DNA from: Nonomuraea turkmeniaca
GTDB taxonomy: Bacteria; Actinomycetota; Actinomycetes; Streptosporangiales; Streptosporangiaceae
Length of the DNA: 52,011 nucleotides
Assembly: GCF_005889735.1 (NCBI RefSeq)
Contig: NZ_VCKY01000048.1
Coordinates: 1-52,011 of the forward strand
Direction: 5' to 3'
Numbering within the stretch: position 1 is the stretch's first letter; each line of letters starts with the position of its first letter. The position numbers were made by a program, and so were the translations under genes. Shown here piece by piece: positions 31,875-40,730 of the stretch. Below the pieces are notes generated by a model. That model made no database searches. It was not told the DNA's origin and was given only the letters and a program-made list of their open reading frames with translations.

Positions 31875-33020
31875 ATGAACAGGTGTGCGGTCATCGGCGT
31901 CGGGCAGACGCACTACACGACTCGGCGCAGGGACGTGTCGATCGCCGGATTGGTGCGCGAGGCGGCGCTGCGGGCGTTGGAGGACGCCGGGCTGACGTTC
32001 AAGGACATCGACGCCGTCGTCATCGGCAAGGCGCCGGACCTGTTCGAGGGCGTCATGATGCCGGAGGCGTATCTGGCCGACGCGCTCGGGGCGGCCGGCA
32101 AGCCGATGATGCGGGTGCACACCGCGGGCAGCGTCGGCGGCTCCACGGCGCTGGTCGGCGCCAGCCTCATCCAGGGCGGCGTGCACGACCGGGTGCTGGT
32201 CGTGGCGTTCGAGAAGCAGTCGGAGTCCAACGCCACCTGGGCCCTGTCCACGCACCTGCCGTTCAGCTCGTCGCTGGTGGTGGGCGCGGGCGGCTACTTC
32301 GCGCCGCACATCCGCGAGTACATGCGCAGGTCCGCCGCCCCCGATCACATCGGCACGCTGGTGGCGGTGAAGGACCGGCTCAACGCGCTCAAGAACCCGT
32401 ACGCGCACCTCAAGATCCCCGGCATCGACCAGAAGATGGTGGAGTCCACGCCCATGCTCTGGGAGCCGATCCGCTACCTGGAGACCTGCCCGTCCAGCGA
32501 CGGCGCGTGTGCGATGGTCCTGTCGTCGGAGTCGGCGGTCACCGGCACTCCGGCCTGGGTGCACGGCACCGCCATGCGTTCCGAGCCGATCTTCCGGGCC
32601 AGCCGCGACACGGTCAGCCCGCAGGCGGGCAAGGACTGCGCGGCCGACGTCTACCGCCAGGCCGGCATCGCCGACCCGCGGCGGCAGATCGACGTGGCCG
32701 AGACGTACGTGCCGTTCTCCTGGTACGAGCCGATGTGGCTGGAGAACCTGGGGTTCGCGGCGGAAGGGGAAGGATGGAAGCTCACCGAATCGGGCGCCAC
32801 GGCGCTCGACGGTGACATTCCGTGGAACGCCTCGGGCGGGGTGCTGTCCAGCAACCCGATCGGGGCTTCGGGGCTGATCAGGTTCGCCGAGGCCGCGCTG
32901 CAGGTGCGCGGGATGGCCGGCGAGCACCAGGTGGACGGCGCCCGCACGGCGCTCGGCCATGCCTATGGCGGGGGAGCCCAGTTCTTCGCGATGTGGATCG
33001 TCGGACGGGAGAAACTCTGA
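31875..33020 (+). CDS. ltp3: Ltp3-like thiolase-superfamily protein (sterol side-chain lyase)
   Basis: ATG 31875 gives 381 residues beginning MNRCAVIGVGQTHYTTRRRD, typical of SCP2-thiolase-type Ltp proteins; longer in-frame readings to 31785 run through the intercistronic stem-loop. Visible features are VIGKAPDLFEGVM, the VHTAGSVGGSTALVGASLI loop at the nucleophile position (Ser-rich, no Cys), AETYVPFSWYEPMWLENL in the active-site loop, and SGGVLSSNPIGASGLIRF near the C-terminus. Length and synteny fit Rv3523 (Ltp3). In this class a Tyr replaces the thiolase Cys/His chemistry for retro-aldol cleavage. Its stop and the next ATG share one base (TGATG), so it is coupled to the FadD19-like gene. 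Confidence 0.86.
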   Translation: MNRCAVIGVGQTHYTTRRRDVSIAGLVREAALRALEDAGLTFKDIDAVVIGKAPDLFEGVMMPEAYLADALGAAGKPMMRVHTAGSVGGSTALVGASLIQGGVHDRVLVVAFEKQSESNATWALSTHLPFSSSLVVGAGGYFAPHIREYMRRSAAPDHIGTLVAVKDRLNALKNPYAHLKIPGIDQKMVESTPMLWEPIRYLETCPSSDGACAMVLSSESAVTGTPAWVHGTAMRSEPIFRASRDTVSPQAGKDCAADVYRQAGIADPRRQIDVAETYVPFSWYEPMWLENLGFAAEGEGWKLTESGATALDGDIPWNASGGVLSSNPIGASGLIRFAEAALQVRGMAGEHQVDGARTALGHAYGGGAQFFAMWIVGREKL

Positions 33021-34606
33021 TGGAGTTCAACCACGCGGATCTGTTCGAAGGTCTCGCGGACGCGATCGGGGAACGGACCGCGGTGATCTGCGGCGCGGAC
33101 CGCCGCACCTATGCCGAGCTGGACGCCGAGGCGAACCGGCTCGGCCACTACCTGATGGACCTCGGCGTCGAGCCGGGGCAGCACGTCGGGATCCAGCTCT
33201 ACAATGGCATCCCGTACATCGCCGGCATGCTCGCCGCGCTGAAGATCCGGGCCGTGCCGATCAACGTCAACTACCGGTACGTCGAGTCCGAACTGCTCTA
33301 TCTCTACCGGGACTCCGACATCCGGGCGCTGATCTACGACGTGGAGTTCGACGCGCGGGTGGCCGCCGTCGCCGACCAGGCGCCGCTGCTGCGGCACCTG
33401 ATCTCGGTGGGCGGGGAGTCGGCGATCGGCTCCGCCGTGCCGTACGAGACCGCCCTGGAGCGAGGCAAGCCCGAGCGGGGCTTCCCGCCGCGCTCCGGCC
33501 AGGACGTGTACATCATCTACACCGGCGGTACCACCGGCATGCCGAAAGGCGCGATGTGGCACGTCGAGGACCTGTTCATGGGCTTCGGCGGTGGCAACCC
33601 CGGCGGCGAGCCGCGCGCCACCCCGCAGGAGGTGATCGACGCGGCCGTCGCGTCGGGTCCCCTGGTGATGTTGCCCGTCGCGCCGCTCATGCACGGAGCC
33701 GCGCAGATGGCCACGTTCATCTCCTGGTGGTTGGGCGGGACCGTCGCGTACGTGCACAAGTTCGACGGCGCCGAGGTATGGCGGACGGTGGAGCGCGAGC
33801 GCGTGAACACCATCAACATCACCGGCGACGCCATGGCCAGACCGATGGCCGAGGCGCTGGCGGAGGGCTCCTACGACGTCTCCTCGCTGATCGTGATCAG
33901 CTCGACCGGGGCCATCCTGAGCGGCGCGGTCCGGGACCGCCTCCAGGAGCTGCTCTCGAACGTCATGATCCTGGACAACTTCGGCTCGACCGAGTCCGGC
34001 TACACCGCCTCCGGCGTGGCCGGGTCGACGCCGGAGAAGGGCCTGCGTTACCAGCCGAACGCCGTGGTCGATCTGGCCGTGCTCGACGAGAAGGGCCGTC
34101 CCGTCGAGCCCGGGTCCGGGCAGCTCGGGACGGTGGCGCGGTCGGGGCGGGTCGCGTTCGGCTACTACAACGACCCCGAGAAGACCGCCCGCACGTTCGT
34201 CACCGACGAGCAGGGCAGGCGCTGGCTGCTGACCGGCGACCTGGCGAGCGTCGACGCGGACGGCACCGTGAACGTGTTCGGCCGGGGCTCGCAGTGCATC
34301 AACACCGGCGGGGAGAAGGTGTTCCCCGAGGAGGTCGAGGCGGTGCTCAAGGGGCATCCCTCGGTGTTCGACGCGGTGGTGACCGGGGTGCCGGACGAGC
34401 GGTGGGGCAACAAGGTCGCGGCCGTGATCGAGCCGCGGCCGGGCGTCGAGGTCACGGCCGAGGAACTGGACGCGCACTGCAGGACGTTGCTGTCGGGGTA
34501 CAAGGTGCCGCGGACGTACGCGTTCGTCGAGACGATGGTGCGCTCGCCGGCCGGCAAGGCCGACTACCGGTGGGCGCGGGAGACGGTGGAGGCCATCACG
34601 TCCTGA
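33020..34606 (+). CDS. fadD19: FadD19-like steroid side-chain CoA ligase
   Basis: The 528-residue ANL ligase has the A3 loop IYTGGTTGMPKGAMW, where GG replaces the usual SG; this variant is characteristic of FadD19 and close relatives. Other motifs are NFGSTESGYTA (A5), LLTGDLASVDADG (A7), GRGSQCINTGGEKVFPEEVE (A8) and RSPAGKADYRW with the catalytic Lys. FadD19 activates the C-26/C-24 carboxyl of cholesterol and C-24 branched sterol side chains to CoA esters. It closes the fadD-DUF35-ltp4-ltp3 operon, so ligase and lyases for one pathway are co-expressed. Its last 11 bp overlap the convergent giant TPR gene. Confidence 0.88.
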   Translation: MEFNHADLFEGLADAIGERTAVICGADRRTYAELDAEANRLGHYLMDLGVEPGQHVGIQLYNGIPYIAGMLAALKIRAVPINVNYRYVESELLYLYRDSDIRALIYDVEFDARVAAVADQAPLLRHLISVGGESAIGSAVPYETALERGKPERGFPPRSGQDVYIIYTGGTTGMPKGAMWHVEDLFMGFGGGNPGGEPRATPQEVIDAAVASGPLVMLPVAPLMHGAAQMATFISWWLGGTVAYVHKFDGAEVWRTVERERVNTINITGDAMARPMAEALAEGSYDVSSLIVISSTGAILSGAVRDRLQELLSNVMILDNFGSTESGYTASGVAGSTPEKGLRYQPNAVVDLAVLDEKGRPVEPGSGQLGTVARSGRVAFGYYNDPEKTARTFVTDEQGRRWLLTGDLASVDADGTVNVFGRGSQCINTGGEKVFPEEVEAVLKGHPSVFDAVVTGVPDERWGNKVAAVIEPRPGVEVTAEELDAHCRTLLSGYKVPRTYAFVETMVRSPAGKADYRWARETVEAITS

Positions 34607-37600
34607 GGGCGCGCAGGTCGTCCTCGACCTGCCGCGCCTCGCCGTTCTTGCCGGCCTTCTCCAGAAGGGTCAGCCTGCTGCGCAGCACGTCGCGCAGCAG
34701 GTCGACCAGCCCCTCGTCCTGCTCGTCGGCGAGCAGCTCGCGCAGCAGCCCACCCGCGACCCGCAGCGCGGCGTCGGCGGCGTCGTCCCGGCCCAGCTCC
34801 TGCTGGCAGAAGCCGAGCCGGGCGTGGGCGACGGCTCTGGAGAGCACGTCACGCGTCACCTGCGTGCCGCGATGGAAGACCAGGCCGGCCTCCAGCGGGC
34901 GCCCCGCCTCCATGAGCGCGTCGCCGAGCATGAGCATCGCCCTGGCCAGCAGCCCGGACAGCGGCGGGTTGCCCGGCGCGTACCGCTCCAGCGCCGCCAC
35001 CGCCTCGCGCAGCGGCCGCACCGCGTCCGCGGACAGGTCCCGCATCCGCAGCGCGGCGGCCAGCGTGAGGCTGGCGCCCGCCCGGCTGGTGTGCAGGGCC
35101 TCGGCGTTCATGCCCGTGGTCATCAGGTCGTCGTAGATCGCGATGGCCTCGCGGGCCCTGGCCTCGGCCTCGGTCCCGCCGTCCAGCCGCAGCAGCGGCA
35201 GCAGCTCCGAGCTCTGGGCCAGGGAATCGGCCAGGATCGCCCGGTACGTGAGATCGTCCGGCGACCGCCTGGCCAGCGGGATCAGCTGCTCCACGAGCGT
35301 GTTGGCCTCGGTCAGCTCGCCCAGCATCATGTGGCACCTGGCCAGCCGCTGCAGGGCCAGCGCGTGCTTGACCGTGCCCGGCTTCTGTCCGGTCGTGGCG
35401 GTCCTCGCGTACTCGGCGGCCTCCTCCGCGCGCCCGCCTGCCAGCAGGTCATCGGCGATCATCGCGGCGACCTCGGCGGCGGCGGCCGGCGGGCGCGGCA
35501 GCCGGTTGTAGATCTGCAGCGCCTCCACCAGGTGCGCCAGCGCCTCCTGCGTCCGCCCTGCGGCCCGCAGCACGCGGCCCCGCACCTGGATCGCCTGGGC
35601 GCGCACCTGCGGCAGCTCCTGGCATCTCTCGCATCTATGGTCGCACTCGCACGGGGCTCCGCCGGTGACGCAAGCCGCCCCTCTCCGCTCCAGTTCGGCC
35701 ATGGACCAGCCGACCGCCTCCAGCGCGGCGTGCGGGCGGTCCAGGGCGGCCAGGCTGTCGCCCAGCTGGGCGTAGACGGCGGCGGCGACGGCCGGGTCGT
35801 CGAGCTCGTCGCACAGGTCCGCGGCGCGTTCGCAGTGGGCCAGGGCCTCCACCGGGCGGCCGCGGTCTTGCAGCTCGGCCGCGTACCGGCCGAGGGCCGC
35901 CGCCAGCTCCCTGCCGTGCTCCGCGTCGTCGAGCAGCACGATGGCCTGCTCGGCGACGGCCAGGTCGGTCTGGTCGAGCCTGGCGAGGGCGGCGAGCGCC
36001 AGTCCCAGCCGGCCGCGATGGGCGCCGGAGACGGTGGCGGGTCCATGGTCGCGCTCGGGGGCTTCGCTGGTCACGCCGGCTGCCGCCCTCCGCCCCAGGC
36101 TCGCCGCTTTGACGCCCCGGTGCACGCGGACGGCCAGCCGGGCGGCCAGGACGGCGCTTCCCTGGTCATTCGCCTGCGCGGCGGCGGTGCTGAGGCGGGA
36201 CAGGCAGCGGGCGTGCCTGTCGTGCAGGTCGGCGCCGGCGGTCAGCGGCACCTCGCGTTCGAGTGCCTCGGTGAACGCCGTGAGCGGCGGCAGCAACGCG
36301 GCCGGATCCGCGTCCTCCGGCAGGTCGGTCACGTACGCGGAGAGGTCGTCGATGAGGGTCCTGAGCACGTCGGCCTCCGGGAGCGGGCGCATCTCCAGAA
36401 TCCGGGCGTACATGACGATCGCGGCGGCCGGGCCTTCCTCGCGGGCACGCAGCCTGGCCAGGCGGACCAGGGACAGCAGGTGGACGTCGGCCAGATCGGC
36501 GGGCGCGGGGCCGAGCTCGGCCAGCAGCGCGGTGCCTTCGGCCAGCTTCTCCCTGGCCGCGTCCTCGTCGTGCAGCTCGGCCAGGCACAGGCCGCTCAGC
36601 TCCAGGCAGGCGCCGGCGACCAGCCGATTGCCGTTCGACGGCTCCGGCACGAGGACGTCGAGCGCCCGGGTGGCCGACCTGAGCGCACCCTCCACGTCCT
36701 GCCTGGCGAAGCGGATGCCGCCCTGGAGGCGCAGCGCCCCGGCGAGGGCCACGGGGGACTCGATGCCTTCGGACACGAGTGCGGCGTACAGCCTGACCAG
36801 CCGGTCCGCCGCCGCCTCCGCTTCCTGCGGGCAGCCGGAGCGGGACAGTGCGACGGCCTCCAGGATGAGCAGCTCGGCGAGCTCTTTCCCCGACGCCGGG
36901 CTCGCCCCGGCCTGGCCGTGGGACTCGATGGCGGTTCGCAGGTGGGGCACGGCCTCCTCGTGCCGCCCGAGCCCCACGAGCGTGCGCCCGAGTGCCGCCG
37001 CGACCTGGCCCGCGAGCATGCGCCCGAGTGCCGCGACCTGGCCCGCGAGCATGCGCCCGAGTGCCGCGACCTGGCCCGCGAGCGTGCGCCCGAGGTGCCG
37101 CTGGAGCAGCTCGGCCGCCTGCGTCGCCAGCGCGAACCCGTCCGCCGCCCGGCCCGCGTCCGCCCAGGCACGGGCCAGCATGGCTTGGGCGGACAGGTAG
37201 GCGTGGATCTCGTCGGGTTGCGGCTCGCCGGCGCCTTCGACGGACTCGCGGCGCTCGGCCACCAGTTGCTCGGCCCGCGCGACGACCTCCTCCGGCCGCG
37301 GGGTGACCAGGGCCAGCATCCAGTGCCGCGGACCGCCCGGCGGCGGGGGCGTCCGCGTCCGGCCCAGCCTGGCGCGTACGTCGGCGAGATGGCGCCGGTA
37401 GCTGTCGTCGTCGGCGCTCAGGACGTCGTACAGCTCGGCCGCGATCTCCAGCTGCGCCACGGCGTCCGCGGACCGTCCCAGCTCGTCCAGACACAGGCCG
37501 AGCAGCCACCGTGCCCTGGCCTGCGGGTGCTGCCCGACCGCCAGGACCATGGCCTCCTGCAGCGGGTCGAGCGCCTCATCGGGACGGTCGTCGAGCAGCA

Positions 37601-40600
37601 GCAGCTCACCCAGGTCGAGCAGCTGCGCGGCCAGCGCGGAGCGGTACTCGCCGGGGTCGAGCACGACCAGCGCCCGCAGGTTGCGCCCGGCTTCGGCGGC
37701 GGCGCGCGCGGCGGCGTCCAGGTCGTCCAGGGCGCCGTGCAGCCTGGACAGCAGGCCGGCGGCCGTGGCCAGCAGGAACCGCAGCCCGGGCTCCTCGGCC
37801 GCCAGGCCGCGCAGCCGCGCCACCGCCTCCGCGGCCGGCACAAGAGCGTCGGTGGTCCTGCCGTGGCCGTGGAGCCAGGCGGCGAGGAGATGCAGCCGCT
37901 GGGCAAGGTCGCGGTCCGTGGGCGCGACGTTCCTGACGGCCGCCGTGGCGGCGATGGTGAGACAGGCGGCCAGCTCCGGCAGGGCGGCGGTGGGCGGTCC
38001 GTCCTCGATCCCCTCGAACGGCGCCAGCGGCGTGGCGGTGACGAGCTCCTCGTACGAGGTCAGCGGCTCGGCGGCGGACAGGAGGCCGGCCACGTCCGCC
38101 GCGACCTCGGGATCGCCGCCGGCCGCCGCGAACGCCTCGACGGCCTCCTCCGTCCGACCGACTCCCAGCAGCGCACACGCCAGGTTGTAGTGTGCCCGCG
38201 CGGTCCGCCCCGCGTACCGGGTCTCGTGCTCCTCTTCGGCGAGGATGCCGAACCTGGCCGCGGCCTCCTGCACGGGCTTGAACGCACTGCCGGGCTCACC
38301 CGCGAGCAGCAGGCAGGCGCCCAGGTTGTCCAAGGCCTCCGCCCGCGCGCCCGCCGCCTCGTACGGGGCGGCGGCAGTGAAGATGTCGACGGCCTCCGCC
38401 GCCGCGACGACCGCCTCACCCACCCGGCCCGCGGCCGCCAGCCGTTCCGACAACACAGACAGCGCGCCGGCCAGCGCGATGGGCTGCCCTTCCGCCCGCA
38501 GGTGCCACACGGTCAGCTCGCCGATCGTCACATGGAGGGCCCGTAATCCCAGCCGCACCTCCCGCTCTACCGGCAGCCCGGCCACGGCGCCGGCGATCTC
38601 CCGATCGCCGGTGAACACCCCCAGCGCCGCATTGACCGCGTCCCCCAGCCGCATCCCCGGCGCCGCCGCGGCCTCCGCGACCATGCTGCCGATCCTGGCC
38701 GCCACCAGCCCACGCAGCGCCGACCTGACCCGCGGCGAGCCCACCGACAGCCGGAGGGCGTCGAGCATGCGCACGAGGTGGCGCGCCGTACGGCCTTCAT
38801 GATCGTGCAGGGCGAGCACGAGCCGGTCCAGGTCCTCCGTCTCGGCCAAGAGCCGCTCGGCCAGCACATCCGGGCCCAGCCGCGCACCGCCGTCGAAGAT
38901 CCGGCCGAGCCACTGTGCCGCGGCGTCGGCGCGCAGACCGGGCACGGTCGCCAGCAGGCCGGGCAGCTCGGCGGGGGTCGGCGCGGTCAGCGTGACCACC
39001 GCCACGGCATGCCGGCCCGTCGCGCCGTTCACCCGCTCGCCGGGCCATACGTGCGCCCACTGCTCGTATTCACGCGCCAAGAACCGCGCGACCAGCCCGC
39101 CCGCTGTGTTCACGGCCTCACTGCGTTCGGCGGCCCGGTCGCCATACGCCGCCCGCTCATGGCCTCTCTCCGTCCGGCGGTTCGGTCGCCCTGTGCCGCC
39201 CTCGCCGCCCCGGCTCTGGTCGCTTCGCTCCCGCCGCTCCTCCAGGTGACGGCACTCCCTCGCGTCGCCGTCGCACAGGCGCATCAGGGCGGCCAGGTGG
39301 ACATGGAGCGGCAGACCGAATTCCGGGTCGTCGAGTGGCGGTGGCGCCGGAAGCGCGGCCCTGCTCGGCGCGAACGCCTTCATGGCCGCGAGCGCGTGCT
39401 CCGTCCGCTCGGGCAGGGTGAGCGGACGGGCGTTGAGCTGAACGGTCGCGGTGTTGAGCCGCCGCAGCCAGCCGCCCGCGGCCGTGTCGAGCCGCCGCCA
39501 CCATTCGGCCTCGCCCGGCTCGCGGACCAGCAGCAGGATCCTTACGGGCGGGTTGTGCTCGTGCTTGGCCAGCCGCCGCACCAGCTCACCGACCAGTGGC
39601 GAGGACGGCTCGGGGTGGTCGACCACCAGCAGAGTCGGGCGCAGCACGTCCAACGTCACAGGTCGGTCCGCGTCGCCGGACAGCGCGCCGCAGACGGAGT
39701 CCAGCGGCAGGAATCCGGCGTCCCACCCGGCCCGGGCGAGCTGCTCGCACAGCTCGCCCGCCAACCTGGTCCTCCCCGTGCCGCGGCGCCCGCTCAGCAC
39801 GGCGATCGACAGTGCCCCGGGCTCGTCGGCCCACTCCCGCAGCCGGGCCAGCTCCTCCGCCCTGCCCAGGAACGGCACCACCGCGTGCCGCGGGACCAGC
39901 AGCCGCCAGTCGGGGCAGTCCGCCGGCAGGTCCTCGCGGGCGGGGGAGAGCAGATCGGGCAGGATCACCGACGGGTCGTCCTCGGCCACGGTTTCGAGCC
40001 GGCCGGGTGGTACGCCCGCCAGCTCGCGGAACCGTTCGTCGCCCAGCAAGGCGGTTACCGGGATGACGTCGAGGCGGTGCTGGTCGTACCCGTCGTGGCC
40101 GGTGACGATCACGCCGATGATCTGCCGGGCGGGCTCGGCCAGCAGGGCCGCGCCCGACATGCCCGCCCAGAGGGAGACCGGCATGGACTCCAGCACGCCG
40201 GCCGTCAGCGCCTTCGACACCGCGCCCGCGGGCGGGTCCACCAGACCCGACAACGTCCGCGCGGCCCGGTCGCCGTCTCTGGGAAAGCCTCTGGCCACGC
40301 AGCGCAGCCTGTGCTGTCCCTGGCCGACCCGGGCCCAGCGCACATGATCGATTCCCGGCACCTCGCGCCAGGGTGACGCTTCGGTCACCCGCAGGAGCGC
40401 GACCCCTGTACCGCCGCGTCCCCGCCACACTTCCTCGGCCCGCGCCCATCGCGCCGACCCCGCCGCCCGCACGCGGCACGGCGCCTCGGGATCGACCACG
40501 TCTCCGGAGGTCAGCACGAGATCGGCGCCGATCGTATACCCCGAGCCGGTCACGCCGACGAGGTCGTCGTGACCCGAATACACCTCGACGGCCCGCTCGA

Positions 40601-40628
40601 GCCCGAGGCGGTGTGGTGGCGTGTCCAT
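34596..40628 (-). CDS. Giant degenerate-trypsin / STAND-like NTPase / TPR protein
   Basis: One 2010-residue protein. Residues ~10-200 are a trypsin-fold domain with GSGYTIGADLVLTSGDVVD, where the catalytic His is Asp43, and GGTGVALLRV, where the catalytic Asp is Gly75; only the Ser remains (Ser158 in WAGMSGAAL). It should therefore be a non-catalytic sensor or binding domain. Residues ~250-450 form an NTPase: FLGRAEELARL, a P-loop GRRGTGRT whose Lys is Arg286, and TLLVVDHPE. Residues ~463-507 are a basic insertion. From ~620 to the end there are some thirty TPR-like hairpins, with a Cys-rich patch (GGAPCECDHRCERCQE) at about 1655-1670. Trypsin-STAND-TPR proteins are widespread in multicellular actinomycetes as putative signalling or conflict proteins. 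Start ATG 40628 follows AGGCGGA. Confidence 0.85.
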   Translation of the reverse strand: MDTPPHRLGLERAVEVYSGHDDLVGVTGSGYTIGADLVLTSGDVVDPEAPCRVRAAGSARWARAEEVWRGRGGTGVALLRVTEASPWREVPGIDHVRWARVGQGQHRLRCVARGFPRDGDRAARTLSGLVDPPAGAVSKALTAGVLESMPVSLWAGMSGAALLAEPARQIIGVIVTGHDGYDQHRLDVIPVTALLGDERFRELAGVPPGRLETVAEDDPSVILPDLLSPAREDLPADCPDWRLLVPRHAVVPFLGRAEELARLREWADEPGALSIAVLSGRRGTGRTRLAGELCEQLARAGWDAGFLPLDSVCGALSGDADRPVTLDVLRPTLLVVDHPEPSSPLVGELVRRLAKHEHNPPVRILLLVREPGEAEWWRRLDTAAGGWLRRLNTATVQLNARPLTLPERTEHALAAMKAFAPSRAALPAPPPLDDPEFGLPLHVHLAALMRLCDGDARECRHLEERRERSDQSRGGEGGTGRPNRRTERGHERAAYGDRAAERSEAVNTAGGLVARFLAREYEQWAHVWPGERVNGATGRHAVAVVTLTAPTPAELPGLLATVPGLRADAAAQWLGRIFDGGARLGPDVLAERLLAETEDLDRLVLALHDHEGRTARHLVRMLDALRLSVGSPRVRSALRGLVAARIGSMVAEAAAAPGMRLGDAVNAALGVFTGDREIAGAVAGLPVEREVRLGLRALHVTIGELTVWHLRAEGQPIALAGALSVLSERLAAAGRVGEAVVAAAEAVDIFTAAAPYEAAGARAEALDNLGACLLLAGEPGSAFKPVQEAAARFGILAEEEHETRYAGRTARAHYNLACALLGVGRTEEAVEAFAAAGGDPEVAADVAGLLSAAEPLTSYEELVTATPLAPFEGIEDGPPTAALPELAACLTIAATAAVRNVAPTDRDLAQRLHLLAAWLHGHGRTTDALVPAAEAVARLRGLAAEEPGLRFLLATAAGLLSRLHGALDDLDAAARAAAEAGRNLRALVVLDPGEYRSALAAQLLDLGELLLLDDRPDEALDPLQEAMVLAVGQHPQARARWLLGLCLDELGRSADAVAQLEIAAELYDVLSADDDSYRRHLADVRARLGRTRTPPPPGGPRHWMLALVTPRPEEVVARAEQLVAERRESVEGAGEPQPDEIHAYLSAQAMLARAWADAGRAADGFALATQAAELLQRHLGRTLAGQVAALGRMLAGQVAALGRMLAGQVAAALGRTLVGLGRHEEAVPHLRTAIESHGQAGASPASGKELAELLILEAVALSRSGCPQEAEAAADRLVRLYAALVSEGIESPVALAGALRLQGGIRFARQDVEGALRSATRALDVLVPEPSNGNRLVAGACLELSGLCLAELHDEDAAREKLAEGTALLAELGPAPADLADVHLLSLVRLARLRAREEGPAAAIVMYARILEMRPLPEADVLRTLIDDLSAYVTDLPEDADPAALLPPLTAFTEALEREVPLTAGADLHDRHARCLSRLSTAAAQANDQGSAVLAARLAVRVHRGVKAASLGRRAAAGVTSEAPERDHGPATVSGAHRGRLGLALAALARLDQTDLAVAEQAIVLLDDAEHGRELAAALGRYAAELQDRGRPVEALAHCERAADLCDELDDPAVAAAVYAQLGDSLAALDRPHAALEAVGWSMAELERRGAACVTGGAPCECDHRCERCQELPQVRAQAIQVRGRVLRAAGRTQEALAHLVEALQIYNRLPRPPAAAAEVAAMIADDLLAGGRAEEAAEYARTATTGQKPGTVKHALALQRLARCHMMLGELTEANTLVEQLIPLARRSPDDLTYRAILADSLAQSSELLPLLRLDGGTEAEARAREAIAIYDDLMTTGMNAEALHTSRAGASLTLAAALRMRDLSADAVRPLREAVAALERYAPGNPPLSGLLARAMLMLGDALMEAGRPLEAGLVFHRGTQVTRDVLSRAVAHARLGFCQQELGRDDAADAALRVAGGLLRELLADEQDEGLVDLLRDVLRSRLTLLEKAGKNGEARQVEDDLRALRT
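36978..37100 (-). repeat. 33-36-bp tandem repeat inside the TPR region
   Basis: Units start at 36978 (36 bp), 37014 (33 bp) and 37047 (33 bp), with a partial fourth at 37080. On the coding (minus) strand they encode repeats of LGRMLAGQVAA (residues ~1184-1217), which extends one TPR helix. The units are almost identical in DNA, so the expansion is recent. Confidence 0.85.
39109..39242 (-). repeat. Dispersed GC-rich repeat, copy C, inserted in frame in the giant gene
   Basis: On the minus strand this 134-bp stretch starts with GGGAGCGAAGCGACCAGAGC, which matches 42943-42962 with one change. It continues with GGCGGCGTATGGCGACCGGG and CGCAGTGAGGCC, which resemble copy A at 28218-28257. It encodes the low-complexity basic segment RRERSDQSRGGEGGTGRPN...DRAAERSEAV (residues ~463-507), unlike the flanking NTPase and helical sequence, and keeps the frame open. 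Confidence 0.6.
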
Positions 40629-40730
40629 GGGGTCCGCCTAGAGGCCTATGAAGTACGTCCGGACGTGCCGTCCCCCTCGATCATCGTTTGATCTCACTAT
40701 CGCACTATGGGCTAGAAATTTCCTGGCTTG
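40629..40730 (-). promoter_or_regulatory. Promoter region of the giant gene, with a 12-bp palindrome
   Basis: The 102-bp gap between the giant gene start (40628) and the LysE stop (40731) must hold the promoter of the former. It contains the perfect palindrome ACGTCCGGACGT (40655-40666), 27-38 bp upstream of the start, and an AT-richer tract around 40670-40720. No confident -10/-35 pair can be named. Confidence 0.35.

Noticed and set aside
36978..37100. Possible CRISPR array
   Set aside because: The repeats are contiguous without spacers, lie in a coding frame and have no cas genes nearby.
34824..38546. A 1240-codon plus-strand frame opposite the giant TPR gene
   Set aside because: Gln/Arg/Gly-rich translation without any domain; the minus-strand frame has trypsin, NTPase and TPR features.
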